NCBI RefSeq assembly: GCF_004798865.1
Contig: NW_025336481.1
Coordinates: forward strand, 4,271,167 to 4,335,166
DNA length: 64,000 nt
Source of the DNA: Varanus komodoensis
Taxonomy: Eukaryota; Chordata; Lepidosauria; Squamata; Varanidae
Reading direction: 5' to 3'
In this document: piece after piece, positions 9,169 to 18,590 of the stretch
How the letters are laid out: every line of letters begins with the position of its first letter
Numbering within the stretch: the first letter of the stretch is position 1
Notes under the pieces: generated by a model
What the model saw: the letters and a program-made list of their open reading frames with translations, nothing else
Databases searched by the model: none
Told to the model about the DNA's origin: nothing
Made by a program: the position numbers and the translations under genes

Positions 9169-10085
9169 TCAATGTAATTATTAAATGATCGCTAATTCAT
9201 AAACACAAGCAAGCGATGGTTGACCAGTACGCAGGCTTATGATGAGATTTGGTGGCATCCCTAAAGACACAGGGAACAGTGGCTGGAGCACCAATGTCAG
9301 TGGGGTGGAGTACCCACTCCAGTTTTCAGTTTGAGCTTTAAAGTAGCTATCTGAGGCACTGCAGCTCTTCTGGGGATTGGAATCAACACTATGGATAGTG
9401 CCTTCAAAGTTCATACTAAACCTGCAGTGGGTACATTGACCCACTGATACTGGAGCCACGAGCCTTCACTGGAAATCAGAACCTCTGAAAGGTATTGGTC
9501 CAAGTCAGGCCCACGATTGCCCTGGAGTGGGATCAGCATCCTTTCCATCACCTGCTTGTCTAATCCTATTTTAACACAAAGTCCTACCACTTTGTGGAAA
9601 TTGGAGACCGAATTGCAGCTTGACCCCCACATTCCATCCTAAAAGGCTTCATTTTCAGCCCCTCTTCCACCGTTGCCTTACCTTGACTCAAGCTCCTAAA
9701 AACACCCATTGGGGCAGGCAAAAGACATCGCATCTTCTTACACTACAAGTGATGGCACATGCACAAAACTGTCTGATCTACACGTCTTACCCTTGATGGC
9801 ATCTCAGTTCAGGGGAACAGCTTAACCTGGCAAGATTCAGAGGAGCAGCTGAGACGGTAACTGGAGGAAGGTTGTTTGGGGGCATGATAAATGTTGGTTG
9901 GGAATCTCTGATAGAGAATCTCTGACAGCTACTGACCAAAACTGACACTGCAGGCAGCATTCAGACATTATATCTTGAAGAAGAGCGTACTGTTCGCATG
10001 AAGAAGGTGCAAGGTTCGGGGCAAACCTCTTCAGATAAAAGGGGATGGCCTTCATGGTTGAATCTGTCCTTTTAGGTTTCTCTCC
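9169..10085. other. No recognisable feature
   Basis: No open frame of interest, no LINE or SINE landmarks and no tandem repeats are visible. It is probably decayed transposon sequence or unique intergenic DNA. Confidence 0.4.
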
Positions 10086-10400
10086 ATTTCTTATTTTTTC
10101 TAATCATAAATTCGGTTCCTCCATCAAATCTGAGGATTTTTTCCCCCATTTTAAGTACAATTCTGAGTCTTATTTTAATTGCATAAAAATGTGTTCATGG
10201 TGTTGAGTTTATCTCTCCTCATTTATGCGTATGTTTTATGCAGTTTTTCCTAATGGACTCATTTTGCAAATAATGTTCATTATGTAATTCGTTCAAATGT
10301 CTTTTTCACTGTGCAATTTTGTATACTCTTTTCCCTAAAATATGCCATAATATAATACAATGTAATAACACTGTACACATTTTAATGGGGAAACACCATT
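10086..10400 (-). repeat. AT-rich repeat with phased TGCA/TTTT words
   Basis: AT-rich sequence with words such as TTTTATGCAGTTTTTCC, CATTTTGCAAATAATG and TTGCATAAAAATGTGTTC at roughly 30-bp intervals. It resembles the antisense of the dispersed family best seen at 26925-27135 and 53050-53180. Divergence is high, so family membership is tentative. Confidence 0.35.
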
Positions 10401-10427
10401 GTAGAATTCATAGAAGAATAAATTAGA

Positions 10428-10642
10428 TGTCAGGAAGCACTTCCTGACAGTTAGGACCCCGAGGGTGTGGAATGGGCTTCCGCGGGAGGAGGTTGAGGCC
10501 CCATCGGTGAGGGTGTTCAAGGATAGGCTGGGCATGCACATGGTGGTCATGTCATGAGCAGAGCTGGCTGGAGCCGGGGGTCAGACTAGATGGCCCGGGA
10601 GACCCCTTCTGACTCGCTCTGTTTCTCTGTTTCTATGAGTTG
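10428..10642 (+). mobile_element. CR1 LINE 3' end
   Basis: The order is GATGTCAGGAAGCACTTCCT, GACAGTTAGGACCCC, GAATGGGCTTCCGCGGGAGG, GGTGTTCAAGGATAGGCTGG, GGTCAGACTAGATGGCCCGG, GACCCCTTCTGACTCGCTC, then TGTTTCTCTGTTTCTATGAG as a degenerate terminal repeat. This is a textbook CR1 3' terminus. It is 5'-truncated, as is usual for CR1. Confidence 0.92.
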
Positions 10643-11661
10643 TGAAGATTTGTGAACTGTGAATTGTGAACTGCTTCACCTATTGCCTTGAAAACGTAAC
10701 TATCACATTGGATAGTTAGTTTTCAGCCTGCAGCTCTGACCGTTTTGCTTTTGCCAGCCTTCTGTATCCTGCATCCCATAAATCAGTTCCCTGAAATTTT
10801 CCTTGGAATTCTGTTCTGCGAGTGATTACTCTCCAGAAGGAAGGGAGAGACTGGCAAGCCCACACCAAATGGCCCATGCAGCCAGTTAGACCACCCTGCC
10901 TTCGGTGCAAAGATCTCCAAAGGACCCCCTGTGCTCAGTGGCACTGAGTGAGAGGATCTGAAAAGAACTTGTGTCAAGCATGTGACGCCTAAACATGGAA
11001 CAACAAATAAGACAGCAAGCCATCGCTTAATCCCACGACGGAAAAAGCAATTGCTTGCTGTGGCAATACTTGTCTTCTCTCTCTTTGGTATATGAAGTTG
11101 ATAACTAAAGAGCACGCAACTGAGGCTTTGTGAAAAGTCTAATGGTTTCATCTTTCTGTTAGTCTCTGCTGGATTCCCGCAGCAGCGTGGAAATTGTACA
11201 TTAGCAAAAAGCAAAAAGAAGGGGGGGAGGGGGAGTCCCCGAGTTCAGCCCTGTTATCACCTTTGCTCCTGGATGCAGACCAGCTGCCTCATTCCTGCCT
11301 ATGCTACTCGTGGTTCTTCTTGCAACTGGATGGACTTTTGCTTCACGCCTTAGAGATGTCACGGGAAGCTCTGGCACATGCTGCATTCCAGAGGCAGGGT
11401 CAGGGATTGGCCTCCTGGGGCTGAAGCCCTCAGTCTCTCATCTGGGGCCTCAAATCCCTGGGAGGCCCCCAGCCCATCACCCTGCACGCTTGCTCAGCGA
11501 AAGGCCCAGAGGCTTTGAGGATCTCTGGTGCATTTGATCTGGCTGGATTTTGCCCACATGGGCTGCCCCCTGGGATTCTTTTGAAATCAGTGCTGTCTCC
11601 CCCTGGTGCCTGCATCCCCTTTTACAAATTCGGACCTTTAAAGACAGACAGACACACACAG
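10643..11661. other. No recognisable feature
   Basis: No coding family or element ends are seen. A short GGGGGGGAGGGGGAG purine run lies near 11221. The open frames on both strands are short and lack any recognisable motif. Confidence 0.4.
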
Positions 11662-11664
11662 AGA

Positions 11665-11797
11665 ATATTTATTTATTTATTTTATTTAAAACTTTTCTAG
11701 GCAGTCCCATTACCACAGTCTCAGAATGGTTAAACAATACAAAATGTAAAATTAAACACAGCATCCAATGTATTATGAAAGAGAGAGAGAGAGAGAT
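11665..11797 (-). mobile_element. L2/CR1-type LINE 3' tail plus (GA)n
   Basis: ATTTATTTATTTATTTTATTTAAAAC, then TTTTCTAGGCAGTCCC and CTCAGAATGGTTAAACAATAC, is the antisense of the 3' UTR tail seen at 16562, 54588, 60673 and 62895. A short (GA)n tract follows at about 11779-11797. Confidence 0.65.
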
Positions 11798-12254
11798 TAA
11801 AACATATGTAAATTAGAATCTGAAAATTTGTTGTGGGCGTCCAGTGGGCCTAACCTGCAGAACTTCCATTTCCTAGCACCTCCCTTGTACCTTTTATAGC
11901 ATTGTTTTGTTTTGTTTTTTGGAATTGTTGCTAGAACTCAACATTGTGGTGTGTTTTCCAAGGGAACTGGACAGCCTCTGTCCAATCCCACATCACACCC
12001 AGGCCTGGAGCAACTGGTTCATCAATTTTCTTTTGTTGAAGGTACGTAAGTCACGTGTTCCTTTTCAGATCTGGCTTTCCAGTCACGAAGGAGAGAATGT
12101 AACTGCGAAGGGATGGAATCAGTCCGGTTAACCTCCCAGACAGCAGAGTTCTCTGATCCCTGCTACCTCCCAGCCTGGAGAAGAAGCAATGTTTATTGAA
12201 GCTGTGAAAAAAAAACCCTTCCAATGTATCTGTCAGGATATTTTTTCATCCCCT

Positions 12255-12280
12255 AACTTGTGTGTGTGTGTGTGTGTATA
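12255..12280. repeat. (TG)n microsatellite
   Basis: About ten GT units lie in otherwise AT-rich DNA. Confidence 0.95.
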
Positions 12281-12469
12281 AATAATTTTTGTACTGGTGC
12301 TACTTTCCACATCATCTGATTCCAGTTGCATGGCTGTTGCAAATAGTAATTGTTGCTGTTATTCAGAAAACAAAATTTGCTATTATATTATACAAAGTTT
12401 TGCATGACAAAAATAAAATAAAAACAGTATAAAATCAGGCAAATAGTCTACATAAAATATATCATGTTT

Positions 12470-13170
12470 CAGAGGCAAACATCACAGGAAGCCACAACCT
12501 CCGGCAATCATATGAAAACAAGACTAGCTTAATTGCACATTATGTGCCATTCAAAGGCCTTCCTTCTAAGCAGGAGCAGCAAATCTGTGGAGAGTTACAT
12601 GTGTAATTGGTTCAATCGTGCATCCGTTTGCATTCAAATGCGCCACATTTCCATAATGGAGATCAAAGCATTGTTATGAATCCCAGTCACAATGGTCTTA
12701 ATTGTACATCAGCCCCCATTCAAAATCACAATCTGTCTAATCTACGTAATGAAGACCACATTTTTGGCAGGAGTTGCTCAGGCAAAGAAGCGGCTGCTTT
12801 TGTGTGGAGACAATGGAAATGTTCACAACCCCGATGGGCCAGGTACTGCCACGGCAGACATGTTCTCCTTCTGGAGCTGAAAACCATGTGTGGGACCTCA
12901 GAGGAATCCACAAGAGAATCAAAGGAGTCCAGATTTCTATGAATCTGGCCTGCAGATTCCACAAACAGATTGGCCTTTTCTCTATAGCATGTGGATTCTC
13001 TGGCCTTGCACTCCCTCTCCCTCTCCCTCCCCCTCCCCCTCCCCCTTCTTCTTTTTACTGAGGGGGCTCTTCAAATGAATATTACCCATCAGCATTAATC
13101 TGCATTTGGAAATGGCATTAAATTCTTGAACCCAGGAAAAATAATCCAATTTCATCCATGAGTAGCTAAC
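12470..13170. promoter_or_regulatory. Candidate conserved non-coding element(s)
   Basis: A low-repeat stretch lacking every transposon landmark found elsewhere in the window and showing no coding pattern. It contains clustered words typical of vertebrate developmental enhancers: GTTTGCATTCAAATGCG (octamer-like words in inverted array), CATTGTTATG and ACAATGG (SOX-type), CTTAATTGTAC and GCTTAATTGC (homeodomain-type), and later AGCATTAATCTGC and GGCATTAAATTC. A CT-rich tract (13009-13050) divides it into about 12470-12960 and 13070-13170. The call is inference from composition and motifs, since conservation cannot be measured here. Confidence 0.4.
13009..13050. repeat. (CCCTCT)n pyrimidine tract
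   Basis: CTCCCTCTCCCTCTCCCTCC followed by CCCTCCCCCTCC and a T/C-rich end. Confidence 0.9.
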
Positions 13171-13292
13171 AAATCAGAAGATACCTGTTGATCCACATGA
13201 CCCATTTGAAACAGATGCAATACAGAAGGATTGGGAAGTGGAAGTGGATTGGGAGATGTAATGACCTGGAGTCGCAGGGGGCAGGCAGGGCT

Positions 13293-13304
13293 GGGGGGGG
13301 GGGG
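13293..13304. repeat. G12 homopolymer
   Basis: A pure run of 12 G. It is a likely sequencing or assembly weak spot and a possible local length polymorphism. Confidence 0.9.
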
Positions 13305-13483
13305 CATGACTCCACGCAGCTCTTGCTGGAATCCGAAGAAAGCTCAGCTTGACACACGACCCACCCTGATGTTATGGCTGGTGTTCTAATAGGGCCTGCA
13401 AGGTGATATTTACAAGATACTGCAGACATCTGTCTTGGTGGCCATGCAGCTCTTTGCTCTGCATGATTTTTATTTTTCTTCTT

Positions 13484-13502
13484 CTTATTATTATTATTAT
13501 TA
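13484..13502. repeat. (ATT)n microsatellite
   Basis: TTATTATTATTATTATTAG, a short pure trinucleotide run. Confidence 0.9.
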
Positions 13503-13523
13503 GTAAGTAGTAGTATTAATCAA

Positions 13524-13849
13524 TGTTATTAAAATTAGAGTTTGGCATATATCCAGACAAAGTGCTGTGCTCCAGGGACATCTTTATTTGGGTTCAAGAG
13601 CATGGGATCCCATTCGGGAGATCATCCCCAACCTCGGCCTTGCGCTAACGTTCTCGGGCAAGCTGCATTTCTCTAGCTTGTCTCCTGAGAACTGAGTGCT
13701 TCGCGAGTGTTATAGCAACTGTTTTATGAATGGGCAACCCTGCCCACATGCTATTTGTTTGGTCAGAGGACCCACAACAGTCCAGATATGCCCACAGACT
13801 CCGAAAAGGTGGCATAAGCCCTTGCATTGGTCCCCAGCACGTCACAACA
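13524..13849 (-). mobile_element. Candidate solo LTR of a retrovirus-like element (fossil)
   Basis: On the minus strand the block starts TGTTGTGACGTGCTGGGG and ends in AATTTTAATAACA, giving TG..CA ends. An AATAAA polyadenylation word lies in the 3' third (about 13583-13588 on plus). The length of about 326 bp suits an LTR. No internal gag/pol sequence, primer-binding site or second LTR is adjacent, so this would be a solo LTR. A flanking duplication is not clear. It looks moderately old. The family is unknown. Confidence 0.4.
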
Positions 13850-14449
13850 TAGTATTCAGTAGCTAGAAAGATGCCACCGAACCCTCACTCCAGCCATTTC
13901 GCCCCTGCAGGTTCGATCTATTCCTCCTGCTTACTTAAAATGCTACATTTTCCTCCAGTTTCGGAAACCCTGGGACCAAATCAACCTTAGACTGTTCTCA
14001 CACTTGATTGATGCAAGGAAGAGCAGCTCATCCTCCGCAGTCTAGTCTTCTCCTGTGACATTTCCCAGCAGGAAGGACTGATGGCCTACCAATAGGCTCT
14101 CATAAGACCTGAAATACCAGCAAATGCGTGTTCCAAAACCAGAGTTCACCAGGATGGGGATGCAGCAGGAGCAGCAGCGGCAAACAACCAGCAGGAACAA
14201 ACAACCAGCAGGAGCAAACAACCAGCTTTCCCCATGATGTCTAATTCCCTGCAAACGCTCTCCTCACCTAGGAATGTTTTTCCCCCTTTCCTGGCATTTC
14301 CTGCTTTTTGAGAGCCCAATTTATGAAAGGAAATCAGATTAAATAGCTAGGGAGGCATTTGCAGTGGGTGCAGTGAATGGCTTTGGGCAACAACGCTTTT
14401 CTCCGGTTAGATAGGAATGGAGATGTCTGCTTTTATCTTGCTCTGTTTC
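13850..14449. other. Mostly unassigned; small 18-bp tandem repeat
   Basis: Only a short tandem is visible: the unit AAACAACCAGCAGGA(G/A)C occurs about three times at 14181-14226. The rest shows no element ends or coding signal. Confidence 0.5.
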
Positions 14450-14680
14450 TTCTAAGGTTCATATTTTTTCAAGCACAAATGTGTTCCATTCCATCTCCCT
14501 ATCAGTTGAAAAACATAACAATTTGTATTCATTTATACTCATTCTGCATAATGTTGGCATTGTTAAAAGCCATTTCCCCTAAAACAGACCTTTCTGTATG
14601 CCATTTTCTCTGAAATACACATTTTCACACTATTTTAATGTATATATTTTGCTGCATTTTGTGGCAGCTGTACACCATCT
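14450..14680 (-). repeat. AT-rich repeat with phased TGCA/TTTT words
   Basis: CAAGCACAAATGTGTTCC, TTCATTTATACTCATTCTGC, CCATTTCCCCTAAAACAG, TACACATTTTCACAC and TTTTGCTGCATTTTG repeat at short intervals. This resembles the antisense of the family at 26925-27135. It is a diverged copy. Confidence 0.35.
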
Positions 14681-15297
14681 GCACTGGAAAATTCAGAGAA
14701 GTACCAAGCACAAAGGATAATGCTATTCTGATTCACGTATGTGCAGTGTGAGAAATGCGAATTTTGTAGGGTCCTAATGTTCAGAAAAGACATTTACTCC
14801 TATACCTATTACCGGTTTGGAATCTCAGGTTTATTAATTTCTCAAAATGCTTTGCTTCCATGGCCACCAATTCGCTGCCACTCTGCCTCTAAATCCAGAA
14901 ACTGCCTTCCTCTTCCACTGGCATATAACTGAAACGCAGTGGATGAACTGTAGCACTTTGACTTAAAAGCCTATAAATATACGCTGAGAGTTATGAAATC
15001 GAAAAACCTGCCGTATTCTGGCTTTCTCCACAAATAGTGATTATCCCAAGGTACTAAAAGAAGAAGGAAAAAACCACACAATTTGCTAAATGGAATGGTA
15101 ATCCTTCAGGATCCAACAATACTGGGGAGGGGGATAAACTTTGCTAGGATTTACCACCTGAAAAACCCAGTAGAAAATGGAGTTGTTTTTTCTCTTTGGA
15201 GAATTATCTCTGCAAACATCTCTTTCAGAAACCAAATCAAGGGAGAAATGCTACCTTGGGTTTATGTGCTGAAACAAACATAAAGAGAGAGAAGACA
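14681..15297. other. No recognisable feature
   Basis: AT-rich intergenic sequence without repeat landmarks or a convincing open frame, ending at the TA dinucleotide where the pogo-like transposon inserted. Confidence 0.4.
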
Positions 15298-15299
15298 TA

Positions 15300-16433
15300 C
15301 CGTATTTTTCGCTCTATAAGACACACTTTTCCCCCCTCAAAAGTAAGTGGAAATGTCTGTGCGTCTTATAGAGTGAATGTGTGTGTGCCCGACACCCGGG
15401 ACGCTGCCGGCCACCTGCACCACGTGGCACCACCTGGCCGGCACGCGCTCGGTGCGCCCTGCTCTGCCCCCCCCCCCCGGCACAGGTGAGAGCTTTGCCG
15501 CTCAGGGGGAGGTGTGCGGAGGAGGAGGAGCTGCGGCCTTTAACCCTCCAGCCACATGGAGAGATGGACTGCTCACCCCCACCGCCCGGAAACTGCTCAC
15601 CCCCACCACCTGGGAAGACCACCACCGGCATGCTGCTGGCCCCACGTAGCACCACCTGGCCGGCATGTGCTCGGCGCGCCCTGCCCCGCCCCCCTCCTCC
15701 GGCGCAGGTGAGAGCTGTTAATCACAGGTTGGTGTGTGTTTTCAAATGGCAACCTGTCTTTTAATGAAGCCCATGGGGAAGTGATGGGGAATGTGCCTGT
15801 GATTATCAGGAAGCTTTCCATGGATCAGTTACCTGTTACTTGATCAGACACATTTTTTTTAGGATCAGTGGATATTTGAACAGCATTACCTTCGTGTATG
15901 GAGTTTATTCTTCAAAGGCTACTTAGTCCGCTGTGTGTTTGATTTACCGTACAATATCTCATTTTTTGTCAGAAGTTTTTTTCTATTATTTACTAGTAGG
16001 GCAGCGTGGACATTACTGGCTTTTTTAGATTTGTTGTTGAATTCTCTGCAGCAGCTCTTGTATAACTGGTGTAGATTGTGGATTCCTTCAATAATCCCAC
16101 TACTGACTAAGAAAGTGATGTCAGTGATTGTGAGCAACAGAGCTTCATAAATTCTGACTCTAGTGATGATGAGTTCTATGGGTTCAACGAAAACTAGAAG
16201 AGTACTCGAACTTTAAAGTCTCTCTTTTGTTAATAACAGTGATGATGGTTCTTAATGCCACTGATGACTGCTGTTCACTTTACAAGGTTGAAACACGGTA
16301 TTACTGTATTCTGTTATAGTTTATTAAATAGTTTAGTAAACCATTTGATTCAGAATATTTTTTTCTTGTTTTCCTCCTCTAAAAACTAGGTGCGTCTTAT
16401 GGTCAGGTGCATCTTATAGAGCGAAAAACACGG
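15300..16433 (+). mobile_element. Pogo/Tigger-like DNA transposon, deletion derivative
   Basis: The ends are CCGTATTTTTCGCTCTATAA and, inverted, CCGTGTTTTTCGCTCTATAA, flanked by TA on both sides (15298-15299 and 16434-16435). That is the signature of a Tc1/mariner-superfamily element. Both termini also carry internal copies of the (C/A)ATAAGACGCAC word, giving sub-terminal repeats. The right half keeps the 3' end of a coding region on plus. From about 16088 the frame reads ..DSFNNPTTD, a stop, ESDVSDCEQQSF, then SDSSDDEFYGFNEN and stop near 16197. This is an acidic tail of the kind ending pogo-type transposases. The rest of the transposase is missing or unrecognisable, so the copy is non-autonomous. 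The left third is a GC-rich duplicated block, listed separately. Confidence 0.88.
15395..15722. repeat. GC-rich tandem duplication inside the pogo-like element
   Basis: The block CCACGTGGCACCACCTGGCC .. CGCTCGGTGCGCCCTGC .. GGCACAGGTGAGAGCT near 15418-15495 recurs as CCACGTAGCACCACCTGGCC .. GCTCGGCGCGCCCTGC .. GGCGCAGGTGAGAGCT near 15643-15718. The offset is about 225 bp. A smaller repeat (CTCACCCCCACC-GCC twice) lies between them. It is the only markedly GC- and CpG-rich stretch in the window and contains a C-run (about 15467-15478). Confidence 0.75.
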
Positions 16434-16440
16434 TATATTG

Positions 16441-16520
16441 TGGATTACATGAGCAGAGCCTGCTGAAGCTGGGGGTCAGACTAGATGGCTCAGGAGACTC
16501 CTTCTTACTGTTTCTAGGAC
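16441..16520 (+). mobile_element. CR1 LINE extreme 3' end
   Basis: CATGAGCAGAGCCTGCTGAAG, GGGGGTCAGACTAGATGGCT and GAGACTCCTTCTTACTG match the last 80 bp of the CR1 copy at 10428-10642. It lies next to the pogo-like element, which may have inserted at its edge. Confidence 0.75.
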
Positions 16521-16561
16521 ACAGCTGCACACATGCACCTGTCACACACATGACCCTGAAT

Positions 16562-16655
16562 ATATTTATTTGTTTATTTATTTAAGTCCTTTGCATGCCG
16601 TCCTTTGCGACAGCCTCAGGATGGCTCACACGAATTTAATTCACAAAGGAATGCA
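16562..16655 (-). mobile_element. L2/CR1-type LINE 3' tail
   Basis: TATTTATTTGTTTATTTATTTAAG, CATGCCGTCCTTTGCGACAG and CCTCAGGATGGCTCACACG form the antisense of the usual 3' UTR end. It is truncated soon after. Confidence 0.7.
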
Positions 16656-18003
16656 CACAGACCATGAACGAAATATTTTTACTTTGTTCTTATTAGCAAT
16701 AGGTATATACCACTTACTCTATTGAAAACTCTAAGCAGTTTTGCCTTTGCCACCTCCTGATGTGATGGATGGAGAAGTAAAGGGATGTCCTGGATTTTCA
16801 TTGGTTGATCCTTGGTCCAATCCAGCACTTGGATACACTGAAGAGCCTGCAGACATGTGCTTTGCATCTCCCCACCACCACCTCTTTGTCCATTTCTCAG
16901 TGGTTACTTTCATCACATTCGGTTTTGGGAAATTCCAGCTCCTACTCCGTGGTAACTAGCAAAGCCAAAGTAGAACATGCTGGGTTCTTCATGCACACAG
17001 TTTGGAGTTCTGGATCTTCTCATGTGGAGCCCTGCAATGCAGTGGTAGGATTAGACCCAACCCAGGCATTAGCTAAAATGGAAGGAATCAAAAACCACAG
17101 CACTTAGCATGTTCTTTCTGCAAACTGTGGCATCTGCATCCTTCAGAGGCTGCTGCTTTTCTGGAAGGTGATAATGGAGGACCTTCCAAACATGCTGCTG
17201 TTAACACCTCTCCCTCCTGTATCTTTGAGGCTGATTGCATTATGCTTGGCTAAACCCATTACAAAGATTGCTGAGAAACACAGAAAGCAAGGACAACTTT
17301 ATGGAAGAAAGAAGAAGGGAAGAGGAAAAGAAAATGCTGTACAAGTTCGTAATTTCACTGGGGGACCTTTTTCTAAACACTCACTCCCATGAGAACTTTT
17401 CCACTTTCTGCAGCAAATGCTAAGCAAATACTGATACTTCAGATTCTGTTTACAACCAGGTAAGGGGGAACCAGGGTGCCCACCTTGGCGAGGAATCAGA
17501 GAGAACTGCCTTGGGCCAAACCAAGCAGCTGACTTAGAACTGGCATGGATCAAAGCACTCTGGCTCTTGAATTAAACCAAAGCATCACAGAGGCTTCCGG
17601 TGCGGATCACCATGATGTGATTTCCACCCATGCACTGAATCACGAAGTGAAGCAATTCAGTCCAACTCAGTATGCTTGACACTGAGTGTCTGCAATGGAT
17701 CTCTGAGCTTCCAGGTGAGTGTTGCCCAGCCTCACCTGGACATATCAGGAATTCAGCTGGGACCTTCAGCATTCGGTGCATTCAATCTGCCACTGTGCTG
17801 TGCTTCGCACACAAAAAATCACAAACGACAGCTGGGAGCCTTTTCAAGCAATGCTAAAGGCAACTTTTTGGCGGAAGAGGTTTTCTGCTTCTTTGCCTTA
17901 GCAGTGTCAAAGAGTGGGTGGACCACCAATAGCAGGTCCCCGCGGATAAAAGTGATTTGCTTGATCCATTTCACTCAGGCGTTATCAGTGTTATTTTTAG
18001 TCC
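16656..18003. other. No recognisable feature
   Basis: About 1.3 kb without repeat landmarks, tandem arrays or a coding pattern that I recognise. Frames on both strands are short. Confidence 0.4.
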
Positions 18004-18236
18004 ATTGCATTTGTATCTCACCTTTCTTCCTCTTGTGAGGAAAACCCAAGAGGACTTACAAGGTTCTCCATCTCTCCATTTTACCCTCAGAACAAACAGA
18101 ACAACAACCCTGTGAGGTAGTTTAGGCCAAGAGCGAGTGACTGATCTGGTGAGCTTCACGGCTGAGCAGGGACCAGAACCCAGACTTCCCAGATCCCCAG
18201 TATCCAACACTGTAACCACTAGGCCACACGGGCCTT
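18004..18236 (-). mobile_element. Sauria SINE, diverged copy
   Basis: The plus strand shows TTTGTATCTCACCTTTCTTC, CAACAACCCTGTGAGGTAG, TGACTGATCTGGTGAGCTTC, ATGGCTGAGC-like GGCTGAGCAGGGACCAG, then TGTAACCACTAGGCCACACG. This is the antisense of the tRNA-related head, body and 3' end of Sauria SINE as seen clearly at 49162-49395. It is older than that copy. Confidence 0.85.
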
Positions 18237-18279
18237 GCTTCAGAATGTAAATAGCATTGGTCACCCTGTCAGATGGACA

Positions 18280-18488
18280 CAGTGTGAGACTTCAAAAAGT
18301 TTCTGCACTTTAATATTTTACAAATATATTTTATATATTTTTTGCTCACGGCATTAAAAAGTTGGTACGACACTGGGAAAAATGCATCGCAAAGGAAGGG
18401 GAATATGTAGAAAAGTGATGTAATTTGTTTTTGAAATTCTTAATAAATAGAGTTTTAAAAAGTACAGAAACTTTTTGAAGAACCCTCG
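18280..18488 (+). mobile_element. Mariner relic retaining the transposase C-terminus
   Basis: The right end reads CAGAAACTTTTTGAAGAACCC followed by TCG and TA. The left end carries the inverted counterpart CTTCAAAAAGTTTCTGCAC. Between them the plus strand encodes RHWEKCIAKEGEYVEK and stop (about 18368-18418), which matches the usual final residues of mariner transposases. The remaining transposase is deleted. The outermost left TIR bases are degraded. The element is about 210 bp, non-autonomous, and probably old. Confidence 0.85.
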
Positions 18489-18514
18489 TATTTTTGGTAT
18501 CAAAGCACTTACTT

Positions 18515-18590
18515 CATTTCATTACATTTCTGTTCTACTTTCCTCCCCATTTTACCTTCACAACAATCCTGGGCCACATTATCCCAAGCA
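18515..18590 (-). mobile_element. Possible SINE 3' fragment (Sauria or MIR-like)
   Basis: TTCTGTTCTACTTTCCTCCC, ATTTTACCTTCACAACAATC and CCTGGGCCACATTATCCC recall the antisense 3' part of Sauria SINE ('tatatcccgcctttttc..cacaacaaccctgtgaggt'). It is short and diverged. Confidence 0.35.

Noticed and set aside
15395-15722. CpG-island promoter of a host gene
   Set aside because: The block lies within the borders of a pogo-like transposon and is an internal tandem duplication. No first exon is visible. Capture of host sequence is kept as a finding only.
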